A stretch of 64,000 bases of DNA. Source: Elusimicrobiota bacterium. Lineage in GTDB: Bacteria; Elusimicrobiota; Elusimicrobia; UBA1565; UBA9628. The notes beneath the pieces are model-generated. The model was not told the DNA's origin and searched no databases. It saw only the letters and a list, made by a program, of their open reading frames with translations. Shown in pieces: positions 34,820 to 41,533 of this stretch. The DNA lies in NCBI GenBank assembly GCA_003452935.1, contig DMMY01000031.1, positions 113,787-177,786 of the forward strand, read 5' to 3'. Every line of letters begins with the position of its first letter. Within the stretch, counting starts at the first letter, position 1. The translations under genes and the position numbers were made by a program.

Positions 34820-35143
34820 ATGGAACCGCCGCAAAGCAACGCTCTGGCGTCCGTCCTGGCGGTTGTCGCCTTCTTGCGGCGAAATTGGCTGCGGGTGCTT
34901 CTGACGGGCGGGCTGCTGGCCCTGTTCTTCGGCAACCAGGGGTTCCGCGGTCTGGTGAGAAACTGGCTGGAGTTGCGCAGCCTTTCCGCAGAGATCTCCG
35001 CCCTTGAAGCGGAGAACGCCAAGACCGTCGCCCGGCTCAAGGAGATGCGCGAAAGCGAGTCCGCGGTGGAGCGGGAAGCGCGTCGCGTCGGCTTTATAAA
35101 GGAAGGCGAGATGGAGTACCGCTTCGAGCCGCCCAAACCATAG
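34820..35143 (+). CDS. FtsB/DivIC-like septum formation initiator protein
   Basis: 107 residues from ATG 34820; the frame is open further upstream only because it shadows enolase. A single transmembrane helix (WLRVLLTGGLLALFFG) is followed by a coiled coil (LRSLSAEISALEAENAKTVA) and a short conserved tail (VEREARRVGFIKEGEMEYRF). This is the FtsB/DivIC layout, and its position next to enolase is widely conserved. Such proteins join FtsL and FtsQ in the divisome. The sequence is short, so the assignment rests on architecture plus context. Confidence 0.82.
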   Translation: MEPPQSNALASVLAVVAFLRRNWLRVLLTGGLLALFFGNQGFRGLVRNWLELRSLSAEISALEAENAKTVARLKEMRESESAVEREARRVGFIKEGEMEYRFEPPKP

Positions 35144-35174
35144 GGATAAAACGGCGGGCTTTGGGCGTCCAAAA

Positions 35175-35189
35175 AGGCTAAAATAGCCT
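35175..35189 (+). promoter_or_regulatory. perfect inverted repeat AGGCTA-AAA-TAGCCT
   Basis: A 6-bp inverted repeat with a 3-base centre lies 15 bases before ATG 35205 and contains a -10-like TAAAAT. It could be an operator over the promoter of the hydrolase gene. Its AGGCTA arm resembles the 31897 repeats. Confidence 0.4.
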
Positions 35190-35204
35190 AGACTTCCTCT
35201 GGCT

Positions 35205-35837
35205 ATGGAATCCATATTCGTCAAGCAGCTGGGCTTGGGGCCCATGAAAAATTTCGCCTATCTCGTGGGCGGCGCGGGGGACGGGGAGTGCGCGGTCGTG
35301 GACCCGGGGTGGGACGCGGCCGAGATACTGGCCGTGGCGCGTCAAGAGGGGCGCCGGATCGCGGCGGCGTTACTGACGCACGGCCACTTCGACCATGCGG
35401 GCGGGCTCAAGGATTTGCTGCGGCAAGGAGACATTCCGGTGTTCGCGCATCCGGACGACGCCAAGCCCTTCTTCACGACTATCCCGGACCTGAGGCTTTT
35501 GCGCGACGGCGAGGCCGCGAGCGTGGGAGGCATCAAGCTGCTCTGTCTGCACACCCCCGGCCATACTCCCGGCTCCCAGTGCCTGCTTGCCGGAGACCAG
35601 CTCTTCACCGGCGACACGTTGTTCGTGGATTGCTGCGGCCGCACCGACCTCGAAGGATCCGATCCCGAGTCCATGCATCGCAGTTTGAGGCGCTTGGCCG
35701 CCCTGCCGCCGCAAACCACGGTCTGGCCGGGGCATGACTACGGCCCGCGTCCCAGCGCCGCGCTGGGAGATATCCTTAAGATGAACCCTTTTCTGGCCGC
35801 CGCGACCCTGGATGAATTCCTCCGGTTGGGAGCCTAA
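35205..35837 (+). CDS. metallo-beta-lactamase fold hydrolase (glyoxalase II-like)
   Basis: 210 residues with the complete binuclear metal signature: THGHFDHAGG, a bridging Asp in GDTLF, HTPGHTPGS and the terminal WPGHDYG. The size and spacing fit the short YcbL/GloB-like group of thioester hydrolases rather than beta-lactamases. The substrate cannot be told from sequence; hydroxyacylglutathione or another acyl-thiol is possible. It precedes the lgt genes by five bases and may share their transcript. Confidence 0.9.
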   Translation: MESIFVKQLGLGPMKNFAYLVGGAGDGECAVVDPGWDAAEILAVARQEGRRIAAALLTHGHFDHAGGLKDLLRQGDIPVFAHPDDAKPFFTTIPDLRLLRDGEAASVGGIKLLCLHTPGHTPGSQCLLAGDQLFTGDTLFVDCCGRTDLEGSDPESMHRSLRRLAALPPQTTVWPGHDYGPRPSAALGDILKMNPFLAAATLDEFLRLGA

Positions 35838-35842
35838 CCGTC

Positions 35843-36634
35843 ATGCATCCGGTCCTTTTCGAGCTTGGAGGAATGCGCGTTTACAGTTATGGCGCGCTTA
35901 TCGCCTTGGGAGGGCTGGTGTCGGGCCTCATCTGGAACGCGAAACGCAAGGCCATGGGGCTGCGTCGCGACGAGGATTTTTGGCTGCTTATCAACGCCAT
36001 CCTTTTCGGCGGCTTCCTCGGCGGCCGGATACTCTTCATCCTGGAATATGTCCCTCTCCGCGGGCCGCAGCTGTGGCCCGCGATATTCTCCTTTAACAAG
36101 GGCTTTTCGGTCCTGGGCGCGTTCGTGGGGGTGGCGGCGGGAATCTGGATTGTGGCCAGGCATCTGCGGCTGGAGTTTCTCCGCGTGCTCGACTACGTCA
36201 GCCTGCTGGCTCCTCTCTGGCATGTTTTCGGACGGCTGGGATGCTTTGCCGCCGGCTGCTGCTTCGGCAGTCAGAGCGACGCGCCTTGGGCTGTGCGGTT
36301 CACGGACCCTTTGTGCATGGTCTCTTCGCGGTTATTGGGCGCGGCCCTGCATCCGGCCCAGCTTTATGAGGCGGCTGGAGACATGGCCGTTTTTGCGGGC
36401 CTTTTCTTCATGGTCTTGCCCCGGCTGGAGCGGGGCAGCATGCCTGCGGGCGTCTTGAGCGGGGTTTATTTCACCGCTTACGGCGTCCTGCGATTCTTCA
36501 TGGAGTTCTATCGGGGCGACACGGTGCCTGCCGCGTTCGGCTTGACCGCGGGGCAGGGATTGTCGTTCTGCCTCGTTGCCTGCGGCCTCGCTCTGGTTTT
36601 TTGGAGACGACGCAAGCCATGCACCCTGTCCTGA
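35843..36634 (+). CDS. prolipoprotein diacylglyceryl transferase-like protein (first of a tandem pair)
   Basis: 263 residues, polytopic (about seven membrane segments), starting MHPVLFELGGMRVYSYG as Lgt does. The Lgt signature region reads HVFGRLGCFAAGCCFG and the terminal arginine motif reads RFFMEFYRGD. Lgt moves diacylglycerol from phosphatidylglycerol to the lipobox cysteine of lipoproteins at the inner membrane. Compared with E. coli Lgt, the Asn/Glu of GRxGNFxNGE are Cys here, and the HGG motif His aligns with Leu (SVLGAFVG). This variant form is common in several phyla, but I cannot say which of the two tandem copies is the working Lgt. Confidence 0.82.
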   Translation: MHPVLFELGGMRVYSYGALIALGGLVSGLIWNAKRKAMGLRRDEDFWLLINAILFGGFLGGRILFILEYVPLRGPQLWPAIFSFNKGFSVLGAFVGVAAGIWIVARHLRLEFLRVLDYVSLLAPLWHVFGRLGCFAAGCCFGSQSDAPWAVRFTDPLCMVSSRLLGAALHPAQLYEAAGDMAVFAGLFFMVLPRLERGSMPAGVLSGVYFTAYGVLRFFMEFYRGDTVPAAFGLTAGQGLSFCLVACGLALVFWRRRKPCTLS

Positions 36635-37404
36635 TCAGCCTGGGCCGCTTCCAGCTTTCCACTTACGGGGTTTTCGTGGCCGCGGGGTATCTCTTGGGCA
36701 TCCTGTGGCTGAAAACCCAGATGCGGGCCATGGGGCTCGACGAGAAGCGATTCTGGAATCTTATTTACGCGCTTTTTTTCAGCGCCATCGTGGGAAGCAA
36801 GCTCCTCTTTTGGGCGGTCTATTACCGGGATATCATCGACGGACGGCTGAGCCTGATCGGGGATTTCCGCTACGGCTTCGTCTTTTTCGGGGGCCTGGGG
36901 GGAGCTCTCGCGGCGGGCTGGGTCATGAGCCGGCGCTTGAGGCTCGACGTCATGGCCCTGGCGGATTTTTTCGCGGTGGCCCTGGCTTTCGGCCATGCCT
37001 TGGGCCGCTTGGGCTGTCTGGCCGCGGGCTGCTGCTACGGCCGGCCTACGGCCTTGCCCTGGGGACTGGTCCTGGGGGGCGATCCGGCCAGCATAACCCC
37101 GCCCGAGCTTTGGGGCGTCGCGCTGCATCCGACTCAGGTGTATGAGTCGCTGGCCAACGCCGTCACGGGCTTGTTTCTTCTCAAGGTCCTGCTGCCGCGC
37201 GTCAAGAGCGGCGAGCTGCGGCCGGGCACGGTCTTTCTTTTTTATGTCCTCATTTATGGGGCGGCCCGGTTTATCATTGAATTCTTCCGTTTCGACGACC
37301 GCGGCGCGTCGCTCCAGCCTTTCTCCATTTCGCAATGGATCGCGCTGGCGGCCGTGGGCGCGGCGCTGGCCGCGATGGCCCGCCGGGGAGTGAGGCCTAG
37401 ATGA
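36619..37404 (+). CDS. prolipoprotein diacylglyceryl transferase-like protein (second of a tandem pair)
   Basis: 261 residues from ATG 36619, overlapping the previous gene by 16 bases; a TTG at 36601 would only add six residues. The same features appear: start MHPVLISLGRFQLSTYG, GRLGCLAAGCCYGRPTALPW, LHPTQVYESL and RFIIEFFRFDDRG. The His of the HGG motif aligns with Phe (FVFFGGLGG). It is a divergent paralogue of 35843-36634, not a recent copy. Both are probably inner-membrane enzymes of lipoprotein acylation. The stop overlaps the next start (ATGA). Confidence 0.82.
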   Translation: MHPVLISLGRFQLSTYGVFVAAGYLLGILWLKTQMRAMGLDEKRFWNLIYALFFSAIVGSKLLFWAVYYRDIIDGRLSLIGDFRYGFVFFGGLGGALAAGWVMSRRLRLDVMALADFFAVALAFGHALGRLGCLAAGCCYGRPTALPWGLVLGGDPASITPPELWGVALHPTQVYESLANAVTGLFLLKVLLPRVKSGELRPGTVFLFYVLIYGAARFIIEFFRFDDRGASLQPFSISQWIALAAVGAALAAMARRGVRPR

Positions 37405-38333
37405 ATCCTTCCGAGAAATTTTCCGTCGAGACGCCGGGCCAGAGGCTGGATCAATTCCTGGCCGAACGCATGTCTCAATTGAGCCGCGGCCACGTCAAAA
37501 AACTTATTCAGCAGGGAGTGGTCAAGGTCAACGGCGAGCCGGCGGACGCGGACTTGCGCCTGCGCGCTGGAGACGTCGTGGCCGCGACATTCGCTGATCC
37601 GCTTTGGGCGAAGCCTTCCGGCGAGTTTGCGGATTGGATTATCCACGAGGATCCGGCTTTGCTGGTCTTGGACAAGCCCGCGGGTCTGCTTATGCATCCC
37701 TTGGGCGGCAGCTGGCTATCAACCCCGGAAGCTGCGCTTTCCGAAGCTGAGCCCAACCTCGCCGGCCTCCTGCTGCGCCATCGCCCCGCGATTGTCCGGC
37801 TGAAAACGCCCCGCTGTGGCATCGTTCACCGCCTGGACCGCGCCACGAGCGGCGTCCTGCTCGTGGCCAAGACCCCGGCCGCATATGAGGCCTTGATTCG
37901 AGATTTCAAGGAACGGCGCATATCCAAGACCTATCGGGCCGTGGTCAGGGGAGCCTGGAAGGAGCGCCGCGCGAGCGTGGACGCTCCGGTGGGCCGCCTT
38001 CCCGGCCATCGCCGGGTGATCGCCACTCCCTTTGGCAAGGAGGCCCAGACCGCGTTCGTGGCTCTGGAAAGAGCTCCGGCCGGCGCGTTGGTCGAGGCCA
38101 GGCCCTTGACCGGGCGGACTCATCAGATCCGGGTCCACTTGAGCCTGCTCGGCCATCCGGTTATGGGCGACGTGGAATTCGACCGTCCGCGGCCCGGGGA
38201 GCCCGTGCCGCCGCGCCTGATGCTGCACGCCTATCATGTCGAGCTCGCGCATCCGGCCGCGGGCCGGCCCGCGGCTTTCACGGCCCGGGTGCCCAAGGAC
38301 ATGCGCGAGTTCTGGGCGTTGTGCCGCAAATAG
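37401..38333 (+). CDS. RluA/RluD-family rRNA pseudouridine synthase
   Basis: 310 residues. An S4 RNA-binding domain (QRLDQFLAERMSQLSRGHVK, VVKVNGEPADADLRLRAGD) is followed by the synthase domain with the catalytic Asp in GIVHRLDRATSGVLLVAKT and the RTHQIRVHLSLLGHPVMGD motif. It isomerises uridine to pseudouridine, most likely in 23S rRNA; the exact site cannot be called. It ends the housekeeping cluster. The last 117 coding bases are duplicated at 38932-39048. Confidence 0.94.
   Translation: MNPSEKFSVETPGQRLDQFLAERMSQLSRGHVKKLIQQGVVKVNGEPADADLRLRAGDVVAATFADPLWAKPSGEFADWIIHEDPALLVLDKPAGLLMHPLGGSWLSTPEAALSEAEPNLAGLLLRHRPAIVRLKTPRCGIVHRLDRATSGVLLVAKTPAAYEALIRDFKERRISKTYRAVVRGAWKERRASVDAPVGRLPGHRRVIATPFGKEAQTAFVALERAPAGALVEARPLTGRTHQIRVHLSLLGHPVMGDVEFDRPRPGEPVPPRLMLHAYHVELAHPAAGRPAAFTARVPKDMREFWALCRK
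38211..38327 (+). repeat. 117-bp direct repeat, copy 1 (3' end of pseudouridine synthase gene)
   Basis: Identical to 38932-39048 (offset 721) except for four bases, all of them synonymous third-position or Leu-codon changes. Such a pair flanking a degenerate insert is what a site-specific element leaves when it inserts into a gene's 3' end and restores it. Confidence 0.75.
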
Positions 38334-38931
38334 CGCGCTTTTTAATTCCCGCTAACCGTGGATACCGAGCCTGGCACTCGCAAAAGACTGTTTAGCCGTT
38401 GGATATGGCCGCCATTCCAGGTCGGTTTGGTTCTGCGAATCGATGGCGACTTGGCGAAAGAAAAGATTATATTTTAGAAGCACTTCTTGAAAAAATACCG
38501 CCGGCGCTGGCGGTCAAGCCAAGAAAAATGTATTTCTGGGCAGGATAATTTGTTTCAAGGGTCGCCGCGCCGACGGCCAGTCGGCAGTGCCGATCCGCGT
38601 TTGTCCGGGAGGTGTCCCGATCCAGCGCTATCAGAACGCAGTCGGGGCCGAGCAGGGTGGCGATCGGAGTATTTGTGCAGCGACGCCGCATCATCTGATA
38701 TGCCGATCGGGGACAGGCTTCTTAGCGCCGATGACTTCGGTCAAGTATTTCTGCGCTGATAAAACAACCAGGAACCTCTGCCCCCGCATGGCGCGGATTG
38801 TCACCATTTCCTGACAAAACGCAAATTGAACATATCGCCTTCCTGACTTGTTCGAAGCCGTTTTAAATACTGCCTCCCTCGACGCAGAGGCAAGGCCGTC
38901 CGGCGCGGCGCCCTGCCGGGAATCGAGTTCG
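38334..38931. other. gene-free, lower-GC stretch; possible remnant of an integrated element
   Basis: About 600 bases between the two 117-bp repeats. Only short unconvincing frames occur (for example 38467-38694 minus, 38587-38814 plus), none with a recognisable product or ribosome-binding site. Base composition is visibly more AT-rich than the neighbours. A CGATCGG/CCGATCG inverted repeat lies near 38660-38710. No integrase, tRNA or transposase is left. Confidence 0.55.
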
Positions 38932-39072
38932 CCGCGCCTGATGCTGCACGCCTACCATGTGGAGCTCGCGCATCCGGCCGCGGGCCGGCCCGCGGCTTTC
39001 ACGGCCCGGGTGCCCAAGGACATGCGCGAGTTTTGGGCGCTGTGCCGCTCCGGAAAGCAGCCGGCGACCTAA
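38932..39072 (+). pseudogene. detached 3' end of a pseudouridine synthase gene (repeat copy 2)
   Basis: Encodes the last ~39 residues of the upstream synthase unchanged (PRLMLHAYHVELAHPAAG through DMREFWALCR), then a different tail (SGKQPAT) and stop. A frame runs from 38848, but the catalytic and S4 domains are missing, so it cannot be functional. All differences from copy 1 are silent, so the two copies diverged while both were still parts of selected genes. The stop overlaps the LysR gene end. Confidence 0.7.
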
Positions 39073-39956
39073 TTGGCGCCGGGTGCTCCGAGGTGCTGCA
39101 GGAATGCCCGCACGGCTTTGTCCTCGCGCCTGACCTTGCGCACCAGCACGCCCAGGGGCCGCGAGAGCTTCTGATCCGAGAAGCGGCGCAGGCAGAGGCG
39201 GTTGGATTTGTGTTCAGCCGCGACCGTGGGCTCGGGCACGATGGCCAGGCCCATGCCGCTCGATACGGCGCTCTTGATGGTCTCGATATTGTCGAGCTCC
39301 ATGCGGATCTTGGGACGCACGCCGCGCTCGCGCAGGACCTTGTCGATGGCCTTGCGCGTGGGCGTGCCCCGGTCGAAGGCGATGAAGTCCTGCCCGGCCA
39401 GGTCCGCCAGGCGCAGCTTGGGCCTGCGGCAGAGCAGGTGGCGCGGGGGCAGGATGAGCACCAGCTCCTCGTCGTCGAGGGGGATGACGGCCAGGTCCCG
39501 GCGCTTGACCGGATAGGCCATGATGCTCAAGTCCGCCCGGCCGCGCAGGATGTCGTCGCAGATCCGGCTCGCCTTCTGGTAGTCGATGTCGACCTTGACG
39601 CCGGGATGCGTCTTGAGAAATTCCTTGAGGTAGCGCTGCAGGACGTAGGTGCCCACGCTGTAGATGGCCGCGATGCGCAGGCGCTGGGTGGATTCGGGCG
39701 AGATGGAGTGGATGCGGGCGTTCATGTCCTCATAGGAGGTCACGATGCGCTTGGCCGTGCGGTAGAAGAGGCGTCCCGCCGGGGTGAGCTTGATGCGGCG
39801 GCTGGCCCGGTCCAGGAGCGGCTGGCCCACGGATTTTTCCAGGTTCTTGAGCTGCTGGCTGACCGCGGACTGGGTGAGGTAATTGAGCTCCGCGGCCTTT
39901 GAAAACGTGCCGGTTTCGATCAGGTCGCGGAAGATGCGCAAAGATTCCAGGTGCAT
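39069..39956 (-). CDS. LysR-type transcriptional regulator
   Basis: 295 residues. N-terminal winged helix-turn-helix of the family (LRIFRDLIETGTFSKAAELN, QSAVSQQLKNLE) followed by a periplasmic-binding-protein-like effector domain (LRIAAIYSVGTYVLQRYL). It most resembles the CysL/CbbR branch. It is transcribed away from the hdr-mvh operon, 123 bases from hdrC, so it probably controls that operon and itself; LysR proteins usually bind the shared intergenic region. The effector is unknown. Confidence 0.93.
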   Translation of the reverse strand: MHLESLRIFRDLIETGTFSKAAELNYLTQSAVSQQLKNLEKSVGQPLLDRASRRIKLTPAGRLFYRTAKRIVTSYEDMNARIHSISPESTQRLRIAAIYSVGTYVLQRYLKEFLKTHPGVKVDIDYQKASRICDDILRGRADLSIMAYPVKRRDLAVIPLDDEELVLILPPRHLLCRRPKLRLADLAGQDFIAFDRGTPTRKAIDKVLRERGVRPKIRMELDNIETIKSAVSSGMGLAIVPEPTVAAEHKSNRLCLRRFSDQKLSRPLGVLVRKVRREDKAVRAFLQHLGAPGAN

Positions 39957-39960
39957 GACG

Positions 39961-39980
39961 ATAAATTATAATAAATTATT
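39961..39980. promoter_or_regulatory. tandem 10-bp AT-rich repeat between lysR and hdrC
   Basis: ATAAATTATA and ATAAATTATT are adjacent direct repeats and contain TATAAT on both strands (plus 39967-39972, minus 39970-39965). They stand out in GC-rich DNA. They could be -10 elements for divergent promoters and/or the LysR-type operator. An hdrC transcript from here would have a leader of ~100 bases. Confidence 0.5.
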
Positions 39981-40079
39981 AGGGTTTCTTATGTCCGCAT
40001 TAGGAGAAATCGCTTCACGCGCCCCGGCCGAGATGTTATCATTAATAGAGGATCGCCAAAGCCCCAGGAGGACATGCGC

Positions 40080-40673
40080 ATGCCACTTGAGCAGAAGATC
40101 AAATATGAAGCCGAGCGCGACCGGGAATTCGCCCAATGGGTGATGAGCCAGCCCGGGGGCGAGAATCTTCGCCACTGCATCCAATGCGGGATTTGCAGCG
40201 CGACCTGCCCGCTTTCCCTCTACATGGACTATACCCCGCGCCGTCTCATCAACCTGGCCCGCGAGGGCTTCAAGCGCGAGGTCCTGAGCAGCTTCACCAT
40301 CTGGCTGTGCGCCAGCTGCTACGCCTGCCGGGCCGAATGCCCGAAGAAGATCATGGTCACGGACATCATGTACGCCCTGAAGCGCCGGGCCATCCAGGAC
40401 GGGGTCTATCCTCGGCGCTTTCCCATCCCGGTGCTCGCCCGGGAGTTCGGCCGCATGATCTTCACCTGGGGCCGCGTCAACGAGACCCTGCTGGTCATAG
40501 ACCTTTTCCTGCGCACCAACTGGTTCAAGTTCCTGAGCATGACCGGCCTGGGCTTCAACCTCATGCGCACCGGGCGCATGTCGTTCTGGCCCGAGTCCAT
40601 CCGCCGGCGCCAGGAACTGCGCAAGATCCTCGACGCTTTGGATGCCGAGAACAAGAAGGAGGTGGCGTCATGA
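40080..40673 (+). CDS. hdrC: heterodisulfide reductase subunit C-like iron-sulfur protein
   Basis: 197 residues. ATG 40080 lies eight bases after AGGAGG (40066-40071); ATG 40074 is too close to it. Two [4Fe-4S] motifs, CIQCGICSATCP and CASCYACRAECP, match HdrC, which passes electrons from HdrA to HdrB. The stop overlaps the hdrB start (ATGA). In bacteria lacking CoM/CoB the real acceptor of HdrBC is uncertain. Confidence 0.93.
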   Translation: MPLEQKIKYEAERDREFAQWVMSQPGGENLRHCIQCGICSATCPLSLYMDYTPRRLINLAREGFKREVLSSFTIWLCASCYACRAECPKKIMVTDIMYALKRRAIQDGVYPRRFPIPVLAREFGRMIFTWGRVNETLLVIDLFLRTNWFKFLSMTGLGFNLMRTGRMSFWPESIRRRQELRKILDALDAENKKEVAS

Positions 40674-41530
40674 AATATTTGTACTTTCCCGGCTGTTCCC
40701 TCAAGGGCACGGGCAAGGCTTATGAAGAGTCCCTCCTGGCCGTGTTCCGGGCCCTGGGCGTGGAACTCCAGGAGATCGATGACTGGAACTGCTGCGGCGC
40801 CACTGCCTACATGTCGGTCGACGAGACCAAGGCCTACGCCCTGGCCGGCCGCAACCTGGCCCTGGCCGAGCGCGAGAATCTCGACGTGATCGCCCCTTGC
40901 AGCGCCTGCTACCTGGTCCTCAACAAGACCCAGAAGGGCCTCAAGGAGTATCCGGAGCTCAACCGCAAGGTGACCAACGCTCTCAAGGCCGCGGGCCTCG
41001 ACTACCGCGGCAAGGTCCGGGTGCGCCATCCCCTCGACGTCTTGATCAACGATATCGGCCTGGCCGAGATCGCCAAGCGCGTCAAGAACCCGATGAAGGG
41101 GCATAAGTTCGCGCCCTACTACGGCTGCCAGATCGTGCGGCCTTACGCCGCTTTCGATGACCAGCATGACCCGGTCACCATGGACCAGCTCATCGAGGCC
41201 GCGGGCGCCGAATGCGTGCCCTACCCCTTGAAGACCCGCTGCTGCGGGGGCAGCCTCACCGGCACCGTGCCCGAGGTCGGCCTGCGCCTCTCCTACATCC
41301 TCATCAAGGAGGCCAAGAAGCGCGGGGCCGAGGCCATCGTCACGGTCTGCCCGCTGTGCCAGTTCAACCTGGACGGCTACCAGGACCAGATCGCCCGCAA
41401 GTTCGAGGCGGTGGACCTGCCGATCCTCTATTTCACCCAGATCCTCGGGCTGGCCATGGGCCTGTCCGCCGAGGAGCTGGCCATCAAGCGCGGCATCGTG
41501 TCCGCGCAAGCCGTCCTGGCGGGGAGGTAG
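40670..41530 (+). CDS. hdrB: heterodisulfide reductase subunit B-like protein
   Basis: 286 residues from ATG 40670, preceded by AAGGAGG; a longer open frame upstream is a shadow of hdrC. Two CCG domains are present: WNCCGATAYMS with following CSACY, and TRCCGGSLTG with following CPLCQFNLD. In methanogens these ligate the two non-cubane [4Fe-4S] clusters at which the disulfide is reduced, and both motifs look complete. N-terminus YLYFPGCSLKGTGKAYEES is typical. Confidence 0.94.
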   Translation: MKYLYFPGCSLKGTGKAYEESLLAVFRALGVELQEIDDWNCCGATAYMSVDETKAYALAGRNLALAERENLDVIAPCSACYLVLNKTQKGLKEYPELNRKVTNALKAAGLDYRGKVRVRHPLDVLINDIGLAEIAKRVKNPMKGHKFAPYYGCQIVRPYAAFDDQHDPVTMDQLIEAAGAECVPYPLKTRCCGGSLTGTVPEVGLRLSYILIKEAKKRGAEAIVTVCPLCQFNLDGYQDQIARKFEAVDLPILYFTQILGLAMGLSAEELAIKRGIVSAQAVLAGR

Positions 41531-41533
41531 ATC

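Noticed and set aside
38372..38390. TGGCAC resembling a sigma-54 -24 box
   Set aside because: No GC doublet at the -12 position at the right distance and no gene follows.
38467..38814. Short frames in the gene-free stretch (75 residues on each strand)
   Set aside because: No ribosome-binding site, no family resemblance, overlapping on opposite strands in degenerate DNA.
40136..40669. Upstream extension of hdrB
   Set aside because: Overlaps hdrC in another frame; ATG 40670 has a good ribosome-binding site and gives the normal HdrB N-terminus.
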